From the NCBI GenBank assembly GCA_964036045.1, contig OZ038384.1:48227843-48291842 (forward strand): 64,000 nt of DNA, written 5' to 3'. A model generated the notes under the pieces. That model ran no database searches and had not been told where the DNA came from. It worked only from the letters and a program-made list of their open reading frames with translations. The DNA is from Eutreptiella sp. 'Long Island Sound 2002'. Taxonomy: Eukaryota > Euglenozoa > Euglenophyceae > Eutreptiales > Eutreptiaceae. Positions 34,181 to 44,700 of the stretch are shown piece after piece. The first letter of the stretch is position 1. The number at the start of each line of letters is the position of its first letter. The position numbers were made by a program, and so were the translations under genes.

Positions 34181-35425
34181 TCAGAACTCAGCGGGACAGA
34201 TCACATTAAGCCCCCCCTTTCCGCAGTCTTTGCGCCATCCGCATGAAGCGGAAACGTTACGGAGGGTGGTCTCGTCGGGATCTTCGTTGCCACGCTTACC
34301 TCCTTGTTCTTGTTGCGCTTGTGTTCCGGACTGGGTCGTAGGCCCCAGGTCTGCTGCCCTCCAGAGGGTTAAAGGTTGCCCCCCCCCCTGGTGCAGGGTT
34401 GGAGTTTCCCCCTGACCTGTCCTGGCACTTGTCCTGGTTCTTCTGGTCCAGGCCTGCAAGTCCTCCACCTTTGCCTTGCTCTTTGCCTTTGCCATTGCCG
34501 CGTCCTTGAGACTTCCGCTTGCCCTTCTCGCCATTGCTCTTGCCTCCGCCGCTTCCGTCGCTATCCTGGGCCTCGCTCTTCAGCTTGGCGGACAAGCGCT
34601 GCTTGTGGTAGCACTCATCCTGGTAGTGCTTGCACTTGCCACAAGGGCACAGGTGCTGGTGCAACTGTGGTGGTTGGGCATCTTAGCCTTCCCACGGGTG
34701 TTGTTCTCCTGCTTCTTGCCCTGGACCACGAAGCACTGGCGCCGGTCGCAGTCCAGGGCATGCAGGAGGGCGCCCTGCTCATCTCTGGCGTTACACCAGA
34801 AGAGGTCTTGCATGTTGCTCATGTAGCGAGCATTCTTAGGGGTAGTTATTGTCCAGGTCTAGGTCCTTGATACCCACGGCCATGGTTCCCAGAGTTGGCT
34901 CCTCCGGGGCGGTACGCGTTGAGGTGCTGGTCACTCTCCTTCTCCAGCGCCAGCTCCAACAGAAGTACAGACAAGTCCTCTAACGTGAGGGTTCTTGCCT
35001 TGCCCTCTGCCGTAGCCCAACACTCATTTCACATGTCTCGTGGGATCTTGGCCACCACCCAGAACTGCAGCTTGTCGCTGCCGTCAGATCCGGGCGTCAG
35101 TTGCCCTACCAAATGGTCCCAGTGGGCCAGTTGTTCAGAGATACGCGCAGCCTTGGGGTTGTTGGGCAGCATGGCCATGTTCTGGATCTCGGTTTGGATG
35201 GACTGGTTGGTCTCGTAGGAGGGGTAAAGCCTCTCAAGGGCAACCAACACATCGGTGAACGTGGCGAACTCCCTCACGATGTGTTTCACCTGCTTCTCCA
35301 AGTACTTGGTGTTGCAAAATTGTAGGAGTAGGTCACATCTCACCCGCCCACTAGCGTGGGTCTGGCCGGTCATCCTCAAGAACCGACCAAAGCTCTTGAC
35401 CAGTGTCCTAGAGGATGGTCCTTCC
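34181..35425 (-). pseudogene. Copy B Gag remnant: capsid end and zinc knuckle
   Basis: The frame 35574-35029 matches copy A's capsid only from LVKSFGRFLRMTGQTHASGR (~35400) on; sequence before that is unrelated. The nucleocapsid frame (34664-34296) has a CCHC knuckle, CGKCKHYQDEC preceded by CP, then a Gly/Lys-rich tail. Homology to copy A at 62017-63200 is clear. The protein would package element RNA. Confidence 0.65.
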
Positions 35426-37625
35426 TTAGGCACGCGGCTGCGCAACATCAAAGCATTGACAATCAATAATAATCCACATGTTAACTGCTTGCCAGCAATA
35501 CACAAACAAGCGCGCAACCTTTGACGCCTAACATAAAAGAAGACAAGAGTGTGTACACCAAAGTCCAATAACATACAAAACAGTCGAAGATAATTAGCTA
35601 AAGAAAATGCTCAGCCTCTCAATGGTCTTCAAGCTCATGGTCATCGGCATGGAGCATGGCAATAAAAAATTAACCTCATATGATTCACCAACCCTTGAGG
35701 TCAATGGCAACACAGTCGCGAGATATGAGATGCACTCACCGGCGAATTAATCTCATACCCTCGGCAGACCTGGAATCCCACCTGCTGAATGGATGGAAGG
35801 AGAGGGAAAGATTGTACTTGCTCACGCCAAAGCCTTCTGAAAAAATGGATCAACGACCAAAAGATCTTCCGAGTCCCCTCCCTAAACTGACATGGACGTG
35901 GTTCCCCAATACCTCCCAACCTCATCTCATGGCACCTCCATTCCCCAACCGAGTCCCAAGAGAATGTATACTCGGACACCGGTGAGAGTATATCCATTGG
36001 GAGATTGTCCTATCCTGAAGAGACGGAGTCCCGCCGCAAGAGAGCACATATATATTGCCCTATGAGAGACCTTCACCAATCGATGCCCTAAAGAGCTCGA
36101 CCTCCTCATAACCCAATCCAGGAGAGCATGTGTATGGAAGGAGGATTTCGCCTAGCCATGACCGATGAGAGCACGCATGCACCTCGACAGAGGCTCGGTA
36201 AGGGAATTGGATAAGCAGATGCCCCGGGTCACATGCAGAGACCTAGACCCGGCCCGCTGAGTGGGTGCACAAAGAGAGATATCCCGGGTCCAATGAGAGC
36301 ACATCCATGGAGTCCCTGTCCCAAGGAGAGAAGAGAGTCTCTATCCGATAGGGAGAGGAGAATGTCTTTATCCCAGGTGGAGAAGAGAATCACTATCCGT
36401 GGGGCGGAGGAGAATGTCCCCATCCCAAGAGGAGAGGAGAGTATCCCTATCCCAAGAGGAGAGTGTCCCTATCCCAGGAGGGGAGGAGAGGGTCCCTATC
36501 CCAACAGGAGAAGAGATTGTCTAACCACTTGGGAGAGGAGAGCCAATTGCCTTGCACCACACATGGGGAGGGAGGGTCCCAAGTTCACCTAAGTTAGAGA
36601 CCTGACCTCAGTTCTTAGAGAAAGGTGGAGGCTGGGTCAACCACACAGCAAGGGTCAAAAGAACCAAGAGAGACACTACATGACGGGCGGACCACATCCC
36701 AAACCGGATTCACCGAGAAGATACTCTTGATACGTTGGACACAAGGCAAACCATTAGTCTACACTGTGACCTGGTTCAACTTGATTGCAAAAGATCGACC
36801 GACTTCCTGGAAAGGCATGCGGTCAGGGAGATAGGGCAATCAAATAGACACAAAGTGCAAAAGATGCTCAGGAACATTCACCTCAAAAGCACTTCACAAA
36901 ATTACCTCCTCGTCTTGAGTAGCAACAACCTTGGGCAATCTCCTTAGAGGCAATAGGCACAAAATCCAGGAAGTATGCAATCGGGACACAATGATCTTTA
37001 TCAACAAACAAGCAATGAACTAGCACATGATGTGCTGATATGAACCTGACCAAGCACTGTAGCACCACACTTGCAAAGGTCACTTGAGAGAACAAAATGA
37101 ATGAGTGTGACCATGCAACCAAAGATATTGCATGATCAAATCAGACAATTGTCTACCACTCGACCATGCTTGTCAACCTTCCTCTAATGAACACAAAGCA
37201 TGAATGAGGCTAATGTACAAGACAGTGAGTTCATTGATTCATACACTTGTGAGTATTCAAAGAAGATAATGTCTGGCGCAACATAGGATACATACGTTTT
37301 GGTGAGGAACTCAACGGAGGGACCCGGCAAAGTGACGAATCAAAGCACAAAAAGAAGAGAGATGAATTCACTTGCGGATTGCGGAGTAGCGAACCATGTG
37401 CTTTCTTCCGTTCACGTGCGTCTATTTCAGCCACTTCCACTTCAACTCCTCTTCCACTAGGTCTCCTCCAGCTTCAAAGGACTCGTTAACCCCATACGCG
37501 TAGGCGTGGCAAGAGCCGAAGCACGAGCGCCCATTAACGAGTACCGATCCCGTTTTACAGGGCCGGCCGGTGTGGGTGGTGTCACCACCTCCAGGGCTAG
37601 GCCAGATGTGAGTCCGGACCTCCTA
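35426..37625. other. Unassigned region between copy B and element D
   Basis: No coding frame with recognisable motifs was found on either strand. The centre is purine-rich and repetitive (listed separately). It may include flanks and older debris. Confidence 0.3.
36335..36525 (+). repeat. Purine-rich imperfect tandem repeat
   Basis: About seven units of ~25-33 bases built on GGAGAGGAGA(A/G)TGTCCCTATCCCA alternate polypurine blocks with TCCCTATCCCA. Units vary in length, so it is a degenerate minisatellite. Open frames across it are a by-product of the repeat. Confidence 0.6.
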
Positions 37626-37629
37626 TCAT

Positions 37630-39984
37630 TGAAGCCGGTTCGAACCCCCGTGGCCATCTTTGGGTCACTTGGGGTGTGTAGCTATGTGCCGGCAAGCCGC
37701 CATTTGCTGATATCATACTCTCCCATCCATCTGACCTAACCCGATGTGATAGTGTGATAGGGCTGGCCATTCCGGCTATGAGCGGCCATATTCAGTACCG
37801 AGGCGCCGCCAGCTGAGATTTATATATCAGAATATCAGGAATCAACAGGGTTTTGTTATCATAATATTTCCGTAATTTTTCCGCCTTTCGTTCTGAATGT
37901 CAATGTATCGGCGACTGTCAGTTGGCTCGCGATTTTGCGGTAACCGAATGGTTGACTGTTATTTACAGATATTTTGGCGGAAACCCCGATGAAAGGTCAG
38001 ATTTCATCAGTAAAGGGTTCGTTGCTTCCGCAATTTTCATATTATACACTCGCAAAGTTAATCCGATTTTTTCAGACTTCCAGAATCAGATTTTCGACTT
38101 CGACATCGCCGCACTTGATATGACGAATCTCGAGTGGTCCTACATTTTTCCCCGATCACGATTCAACCTTCATTTTGTTGTGTCCTTGGTTTTGCTTGGG
38201 GATATGGGCAAAACAAAATTGATTCGTGAGGCCACTTTAAAGGGTCATATCTCCGGCTCACGGCGAGGTATACCAATTTCGGGAATTGGGTTGGAACCGC
38301 CTTGGTCTCAACTTAATTCTGTGAGCATCAAACGCCTTTGGTGTGTACACATGCGCGGTGTAGCAAGGGATAGAGGCCAAGAGGGTAGAAAGTGGTTTAC
38401 AACTCTTGGCCCATGCGACCGTATATTTCAGTGCAACCTTCGAGTGTACCGCATGAGTGTTGGGGTTGCATAGATACTTTCCTTGGGTTCCTACGTATTT
38501 TTAACGTGAAGTTATGACCATGGAGGGGCATGGCATATCATGGTGCGAGCCACATTTTGAGGGTATGTGTTATATGCATGGTATATGTCTTGATATGCTC
38601 ACGCCCATGTTATATATCTTCGTGTGGCCGAAGAGATGGAGAGCCACACGTGACAAGGGCTTTGCCCATGTCATAATTGTGGAATTCAATGCGCTAGACT
38701 AAGTCTACCGCGTATGTATTGCTCATGGTATGTTTGGCAAAGAGATCCATGAGTGCACTCCCATTTTCATGGGGCATGTAGATATGAGTGGCGAAGGTAT
38801 CTCCATGCGCCTGATTGGGGATCGAAGTGGGGGAATTGTTCGCAAATGGTTCCAATCATTTGTGTATTGAACCATGCGCGGATATCATGGGTGAGCATAG
38901 AGATATACTATCATGACAACTTTATATTTGGACATATTTTCATGTTTTTGACCTCAATTTCTGCTCATTTTTGCGTTTTGTGTACTTACCTGGTCGGCGA
39001 ACAGCAGGAAGCCTATGGGGAGTCCAACCATGGTATGTTGTTCATATGTTGGCATATGCTTTGGAGTTGAACACCACCATATGCCAGATCGCGTACTCCA
39101 TTTGGCTTGGCGCACGAAAGATCACAAGAATCGGTCTCAAGATCATTGGCCGACTTGGGCATTGCGTGGCGCCCATATCCAAAGGGGTTTCGAGGGTAAG
39201 ATGGGGATGTACATGGGCATTGACCTTTGGTCTCTATCCTCCATGAAAACTAGACTTTGATTCCATGCATACTTTGAGCCTTCGGATAGGTGGTAACTTC
39301 AATTTTGAGCATATATTTGATATATGGCCAATATGGCGTGAATTGGCAGTTTTTGGCATTTTATGAGTTCAAACTCATGGGGCAGTCCTCCAAGCCCATT
39401 CAACTCCAGGTCCATCCAAGGTTATGTCAGGGTAGGGCATGGTGTTGAGTGCCACTCTAGGCCTTGACACGCCACCTCCCCCTCTGGGCTAGGATTGAGA
39501 GGCTTGGGAGTGAACACATTTTTTTGGGTTTATGTAGTGACTTTTGACACATGGCATTCAGCCATCCTATTTGACTGGGTTCAGGGCATCATGTTGGTGA
39601 GTCAAGGGAAGGTCTTGAGTCCAGGGAATGAGGGGTCTATGGCTGTGATTGTGTACGTTTCCATCTTTCTTCAACTTTGCTCTTTTTGTGTTCATATGCC
39701 AATTTTAGGGCTTTCCTCTTTGGTGCAATTCTTGTACATGCCCGCCACCGTGGGACGACCGGAACGACCGGAAGCCCGCAGTGTGGATTGGATTGTGGAT
39801 TTGGCTATTGCTGTATTTGTGGGATCTGGTTGCTGTTCAGGGTTGAAAAAGTATTTTATTTTCTATATTCTTGGATTTTGGACCCTGGAATTTGAGGAAT
39901 GCAATCGCTGATCCGGAGTAAATCAGCAGGGGTAACAGGCGGAAGGGGCACAGCGGGGGCCGGTCCTGGTAGGGACCTTCTTTA
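37630..39984 (+). repeat. 5' LTR of element D
   Basis: It is near-identical along its length to 48409-50766. At ~2355 bases it is very long for a Ty3 element. The ends TGAAG and CTTTA form a short imperfect inverted repeat (TG...TA rather than TG...CA). Promoter and polyadenylation signals must lie here but none can be placed with confidence. Confidence 0.95.
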
Positions 39985-41305
39985 TGGTAGTAGAGGCGTA
40001 CCTGCTGCCCCTACCTACTGCCGACCCGGGGACTTGGGCCCCTATGGGCCCTGCCCAAGTACGCCCCGGGTGCGTATTGTGGACTCGGTGGAGACCACGC
40101 CAGAAGTTGAAGCCCGAAGAGAAGTACGACGCTCGGGAAGAGGAGGACTTGACATGGAGGACCTGGTCTCCATGTGTGAGCGTCGCTGCCGAAAGGCATG
40201 CCACCTCCGCTCCGCCGCGGAGGACTCTGAGGGGGCCTGCCATTCAGGCAGCAGTGGAGGACGGCCCCGGCGCTACCGGAAGCGCGGGTCACCCAAGCCC
40301 GCGGCAGGGGACGCCGGGGCTATGGATACGGACCCCAGCCCGGTCAGGCTGTGGGAATCCGAGGGGCACTCCGATGGCTATCGGACTTGCTTCCCCTCAG
40401 AGTCGGAGGAGATGCTCCCGCCGACCGCCAGAGCGCATACGGCCCCCGAGCCCGCCCTGAAGCACGACGCCGAGGGCTTTCAGAGGCCAGCCAGGGCCAG
40501 GACGGCACCTGTGCCCCGGCACACGGGACCAGAGATGGACGCCATCGGCGATACGCCCATGGGCGATGAGTCTGAGGCGCCGGGAACCGCGGGATGCGCT
40601 GGATCAGGTGGAAAGCACGCGGAGTGCCACTGCGAGCACGTGTCCTTCCTCCTGGGCAGGTACCCAAAAATGGGGATGGACACCATCGTGCATCGCCTCG
40701 ACAGCCTGGACAACGCGAAGGACGGCCTGGAGGAGGACGTCGCCGGGATCCTGGATGACCAGTCGGCCGCGAAGAGAGACATGGCGGAGCTGCGAGCGGA
40801 ACAGGACCGGTCCCGGCAGAATCTGGAGCTGGCCCTGGAGAAGCAGCAGCGAGTGGTGGACAGCCTCCTCCACCTGGTGGAGGACATGTCAGGACGCCTG
40901 AAAAGGCTAGAGGAGCGACAGCCCCTCACCTCGTATCCGGAGCTCCCGGCAAAGCCAGCAGCGGCAGAGCTGGTGGAGCGGGTTAAGACCCTCCAGAGCG
41001 CCATGGATAAACCCATGGGCGGTCCGGCAGAGGCACCCTACGCGTCTCCGCGTGTTGACCCGGGTGCGCTGCCGTTTGTTCAAATGTTCAGCGAATCCAC
41101 AATGCTCGGGGAACACACGGCACCGGCTGGGTCCATGCGGGAAGGGCACGTAACCACGGACCCGAGGAGCCTGACGGTACAGATGTCCCATGCCGCCCAG
41201 GATCTACCGATCACTACGACTGCCCATGCAGTTTATGCGGAAGAGGAGATCCAGAGCCAGACCATGCAGGGGCGGACCATGGAAAGCGCTGACGGACATG
41301 GTTGA
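39899..41305 (+). CDS. gag: Element D Gag, N-terminal part with coiled coil
   Basis: The 468-codon frame has its first ATG at 39899, inside the LTR, and reads through the primer-binding site; a more conventional start is ATG 40153 (MEDLVSMCERRCRK). The first half is low-complexity and basic. A strong coiled coil lies at about residues 260-345 (VHRLDSLDNAKDGLEEDVAG to LLHLVEDMSGRLKRLEER). This would drive Gag assembly. The frame ends at 41305 overlapping the next Gag frame by ~115 bases, so either a frameshift product or a mutation links the two. Confidence 0.6.
   Translation: MQSLIRSKSAGVTGGRGTAGAGPGRDLLYGSRGVPAAPTYCRPGDLGPYGPCPSTPRVRIVDSVETTPEVEARREVRRSGRGGLDMEDLVSMCERRCRKACHLRSAAEDSEGACHSGSSGGRPRRYRKRGSPKPAAGDAGAMDTDPSPVRLWESEGHSDGYRTCFPSESEEMLPPTARAHTAPEPALKHDAEGFQRPARARTAPVPRHTGPEMDAIGDTPMGDESEAPGTAGCAGSGGKHAECHCEHVSFLLGRYPKMGMDTIVHRLDSLDNAKDGLEEDVAGILDDQSAAKRDMAELRAEQDRSRQNLELALEKQQRVVDSLLHLVEDMSGRLKRLEERQPLTSYPELPAKPAAAELVERVKTLQSAMDKPMGGPAEAPYASPRVDPGALPFVQMFSESTMLGEHTAPAGSMREGHVTTDPRSLTVQMSHAAQDLPITTTAHAVYAEEEIQSQTMQGRTMESADGHG
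39985..40002 (+). other. Primer-binding site of element D
   Basis: TGGTAGTAGAGGCG directly follows the LTR. TGG complements a tRNA CCA end, and the rest is close to but not identical with the usual initiator-Met site TGGTATCAGAG. The actual primer tRNA is not established. Confidence 0.6.
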
Positions 41306-43145
41306 GGTCATCCAGGCGGAAACCTGTGGGCGAAGGACCCCAAAACGGGGATATGGACGGCCGGTGGAGCACGTCCTTCCCGCATTCCAAACCCCATGGG
41401 TTCAGGCCCAACTGGACCGCACTCCATGGAGGAGAGGGATGTACGGGGAGTGTACTCACACCCCCCGGCCACAGGTGGTATCCGTCTCCGTGGAGTGGTG
41501 GCTGGGGACGTCGGAGACGCCATCAGGATTGACGACCTCAAGGGGATTTGAAATCCCCTACTATGATGGCAACCCCTCCAACCTGGACGACTTCATCCTG
41601 GATTGGGAGGACTTCGCCGAGGAGGTCGTCGGCGAGATGCGGGGAGCGCCGCGGGACAAGTGGGTATGTCGGACATTCCCACACCGGCTGGCGCAGGACC
41701 TGAAGGAGGAGCTGCGGGATCAGATCCGGGAAGGATTGATCCATACGGAGCAGGCCTGCCTCCAGTGGTTGGAGGATGAGGAGCGGGTGGACGCTCCGAA
41801 CCAGAAGCTGGAGGACTTGTGGTCCATCCCGCTGCAGCTGAACCGCGGTGAGTTGCGGGTCCGGGAGTGGAACCGGTACCTGCGGAAGTACCGACGGAGC
41901 CTCAAGCTGGTTGTGGACTGGAACGAGTCCAGCGAGATCTGCCACCTGCTGAAGGACGTCCTCCCGGGCAACTGGAAGAGGAGGGTGGAGGACGAGGAAA
42001 AGAAGAGAGCGAAGAAGCGCGTGGCTGTGAGGATCATGGCGGCGGAGGATACCCATGCGGGTATCATGGAGTTCTTCAGGAGGAACCTGGGCGAGCCCAA
42101 CCGGATGTTGGGACTGAAGAACGCCGTGTACGTGGAGGTATTTGGAGACTCCATGGGGCAAAGGTTGCTGCGCCTCAACAACGTCGAGTGGAGGCGCTGG
42201 GAGCCGCTGAGGATGCAGGTCATCTTCGCCCGCATGAGCCTGGGCGAGATCGTGAAGTACATCACCGTGGAGTTGAGGCTCAATGCGAGGAACGAGGCCC
42301 ACGTGCAGGATCGACACGGTCATGGACAACGAGGCCACCGAGAGGATGGCCATCATCGGGAGATCCAGGAGGACACGGCCAACTCCGCGGAGAATGGTAG
42401 TGGAAGTGGCCACAACCACTGGACCTGGTCCCGGGAGGATCACGAGGAGGCCCATTTCTTCGCGTTTTTGGCGCACAACGTGAGGGACCATGGGCAGGAT
42501 CGGTCCAGATGGAGCCGGGTGGGACCCAAGAAGGGCAATGAGCCAAGGAGGATCGGGAACCCACCGCTCTCGTTCCGGGAGTACAGGTCTCAGCACGACG
42601 GGTGCTGGGTCTGTTATGGCAAGGGAAACAACCATGCACACGACCACCGTCAGTGCAAGGTGTATGAGGCGGACAAGAAGGCCTACTTCGCCGCCCACCC
42701 TGAGAAGAAGCCCAAGGAGCAGCGGCTGGCCGATTGGAAGGCGAAGGGCGGAGACGGGGGAAAAGGCCAAGGCGAAGGCCAAGGGAAAGGCGGAGGAAGA
42801 GGCTATGGTGGTGGACCTTGCCAAGACCGACGAGTGAGGTCGATCGAGGAGGTTGCTGAGGACATGTTGAGGACGTTGGAGGAACTCAAAGCCCAGCAAC
42901 GTGGTGGACAAAGTCCTGGCGGATCGCAGCCGGAAAGGGGCTGCGGGAAGCCAAGTCTAGGGGGGCCCCCACGGGAGTGGGACCTCGGAGGTCTCTCCTC
43001 CGAAAATCAGTGGAATCCCATAGAAAGCGAAGGCACATCGGGTGCCGAAGAAGGCTCCAGAAGAGCCAAAACCACTGAGTTTCGCCACTCCCAACCCCTG
43101 GAGCGCCCAGCCAAGGGAAGTTTATGTGGGCAAGGGACGTGGTAA
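41190..43145 (+). CDS. gag: Element D Gag, capsid and nucleocapsid
   Basis: After a poorly conserved start, the capsid-like domain begins near GFEIPYYDGNPSNLDDFILD (~41550), a typical Ty3 Gag entry motif. It continues with helical sequence through DVLPGNWKRRVEDEEKKRAK to ~42290. A His-rich linker and then CWVCYGKGNNHAHDHRQC (~42603-42656) form a CCHC-like knuckle with longer spacing than the usual CX2CX4HX4C. A Gly/Lys tail and a Pro/Glu-rich end follow, stopping at 43145 shortly before the protease frame. The protein forms the particle and binds RNA. Confidence 0.75.
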   Translation: MPPRIYRSLRLPMQFMRKRRSRARPCRGGPWKALTDMVEVIQAETCGRRTPKRGYGRPVEHVLPAFQTPWVQAQLDRTPWRRGMYGECTHTPRPQVVSVSVEWWLGTSETPSGLTTSRGFEIPYYDGNPSNLDDFILDWEDFAEEVVGEMRGAPRDKWVCRTFPHRLAQDLKEELRDQIREGLIHTEQACLQWLEDEERVDAPNQKLEDLWSIPLQLNRGELRVREWNRYLRKYRRSLKLVVDWNESSEICHLLKDVLPGNWKRRVEDEEKKRAKKRVAVRIMAAEDTHAGIMEFFRRNLGEPNRMLGLKNAVYVEVFGDSMGQRLLRLNNVEWRRWEPLRMQVIFARMSLGEIVKYITVELRLNARNEAHVQDRHGHGQRGHREDGHHREIQEDTANSAENGSGSGHNHWTWSREDHEEAHFFAFLAHNVRDHGQDRSRWSRVGPKKGNEPRRIGNPPLSFREYRSQHDGCWVCYGKGNNHAHDHRQCKVYEADKKAYFAAHPEKKPKEQRLADWKAKGGDGGKGQGEGQGKGGGRGYGGGPCQDRRVRSIEEVAEDMLRTLEELKAQQRGGQSPGGSQPERGCGKPSLGGPPREWDLGGLSSENQWNPIESEGTSGAEEGSRRAKTTEFRHSQPLERPAKGSLCGQGTW

Positions 43146-43233
43146 GAAGGAAGGAGCGACCACGGAGAGCTCCGTGGACGGGCAAAACTAACCCAAGATC
43201 TACACCATCCGTGATCATACCCTCGAAGTCCTG

Positions 43234-43731
43234 ATGCACCCGGACGTGCTAGAGTTGCATGCCGTGAGAGTCTTCCATACACCACATGGCGACGAGCGGC
43301 AGTTGCACTTGAAGGTGCGTGTACGGTGCGGACAAGAGGAGTTGGTGGTGGATGTTTTGGTGGATACAGGTGCCCAGGTGAGCCTGGTCTGGAGAGAGTT
43401 GTCCAAGGACGAATCCCTGGAGCCCAGCCGGAGACCAGTACGCCTGAAGGTGGCCAATGGAGAGATCATGGGTGGTGGCACCCATGAGGCCACTATCAGT
43501 ATGGAATTCTGGGAACATGAGCGCTTGAACCGCCCTGATTTGGCGAAGAGAAGCACTCTATCCGGGAACTTCTATGTGGCCGACATTAGAGATTGGGATA
43601 TGATCATGGGGTATGACTTCATGGTGGCAAATGCCATTGGAGCCCTTCCCCATCGTGCAACGCTGGTCCGGGAGGATGATGAATGCCTCACATGGCTGTC
43701 CACGGACTATGCATGTGGATCATCCCAATGA
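43234..43731 (+). CDS. Element D retropepsin-like aspartic protease
   Basis: The core has VLVDTGAQVSLV (~43355-43390) with catalytic DTG, the flap-side region VANGEIMGGGTHEA and the hydrophobic DMIMGYDFM corresponding to the second conserved block. It would mature Gag and Pol. The frame is in register with the following linker (43765-44814) across one TGA at 43729-43731, so the original Pol probably ran through. Confidence 0.8.
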   Translation: MHPDVLELHAVRVFHTPHGDERQLHLKVRVRCGQEELVVDVLVDTGAQVSLVWRELSKDESLEPSRRPVRLKVANGEIMGGGTHEATISMEFWEHERLNRPDLAKRSTLSGNFYVADIRDWDMIMGYDFMVANAIGALPHRATLVREDDECLTWLSTDYACGSSQ

Positions 43732-44700
43732 AATGCTGAGGAAGAGGATCGGATCGTCCAAGCGGTGCAAGCTGTGGGTGCTAAGTCCAGAGGAGACCGT
43801 GGTGTTCAGCTCACAGAGTATGAAATGGCGCCGCAGGTGTATGCCAGGATGATCCAGACGCTGGGAGCCGAAGCGCCCGAGACGGACGTCTTCGCTTCCC
43901 GGGATGCCCCACTTCTGCGGAAGTGTAGGAGGCATTGGCATCAAGGAGACTCAGCCTGGCACAGGCATTGGGGTTTGAAGGAGTGGGGACCCATGTATTG
44001 GCATGGCTCCCTGGACAATACCAGACGTACGGTGGAGAAGATCATCGCGGATAGGGCGAAGGGGATTCCGGTCATAACCGGCATAGGATCCACCCCATGT
44101 CTGCTGGAGGGTCTCAAGTCGACGCTGGACTCCATCACCCTGAACCAGATGTCATTCGGGCCAGAGGAGGAGTTGTTCATCGACGCCAAGGGTGTATCAA
44201 TGCCCCCCCTGGGTCAAGCGTGGGGTACCAAGGCTTTCCTGGTGGATGGGGCGCAAGCCCAGCCCACGGGTGATGAAGCATTCATCCGTAGGGTGGAGGC
44301 GGTGCTTATGAAGGTCATGTTTGAGCCCAAGGAGGGGACGGATCAGCCTATTGATGGCATTGACATCCTGTCCCACGCCGAGATCGACGACGTCGTCAAC
44401 TACATGCGGATGGGGATGCACGACCGTGTGGCAGCCAAGAAGAGGCGGGCCATGGTCACATCTCCGCATTGGTGGGATGACAAGATGTTGGTCACCGGCA
44501 AGTACGAGAAGGACGAGTTCGTGCGAGGGTCATGGATCACATCGCGGACCAATACGATGGTCCGGTTGGGTCGGACCCACGGACATGGGATTTTCCAAGA
44601 ATGGGTGCCGATAGCGACAGTCACCAGCCCGATGCCGCAAATTTCCGAAGATTATCGGTGGGAAGAGCTCCCCACGGGGATGAAGACGGCATATCGGACG
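43732..44700 (+). CDS. Element D Pol linker with a decayed methyltransferase-like domain
   Basis: It is in frame with the protease after the TGA. Near the start stand TDVFAS (~43881), then tryptophans in RHWHQGDSAWHRHWGLKEWG, YWHGSL, and VEKIIADRAKGIPVITGIGS. The order DxFAS, W, aromatic-x-N-P-P-x, then V-x-K-I and a hydrophobic strand is what I associate with Dam-like adenine-methyltransferase domains of some retroelements. Here the NPPY-type catalytic motif is replaced by WHGS, so no activity is expected. The rest (GTDQPIDGIDILSHAEIDDV etc.) has no recognised fold. The frame remains open to 44814 and overlaps the RT frame from 44532. Confidence 0.5.

Larger units (their letters stand above)
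16775..35425 (-). mobile_element. Copy B: degenerate Ty3/chromovirus element, 5'-truncated and split by a LINE
   Basis: In minus-strand order, gag remnants, protease, RT, RNase H, integrase, a PPT and a 3' LTR run from 35425 down to 16775, colinear with copy A at 54101-64000. The LTR is split by the LINE at 18796-28232. Homology with copy A stops inside gag near 35400-35430, so the 5' LTR and the Gag N-terminus are missing. Every domain carries shifts or stops, making it clearly older than copy A. Confidence 0.8.

Noticed and set aside
37634-37650. GGTTCGAACCCCC at the start of element D's LTR as a tRNA T-arm
   Set aside because: The 3' LTR has GGTTCGGACCCCC and the sequence upstream differs (flank versus polypurine tract), so there is no tRNA body. 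It is simply the LTR end.
41538-42911. 457-codon minus-strand ORF opposite element D Gag
   Set aside because: It is a Leu/Pro/His-rich antisense shadow of the Gag frame, which has the zinc knuckle and capsid motifs.
44638-44650. AAATTTC as a -1 slippery heptamer in the linker/RT overlap
   Set aside because: The heptamer is out of register with the upstream frame (read as CAA ATT TCC), so it cannot work as X-XXY-YYZ there.
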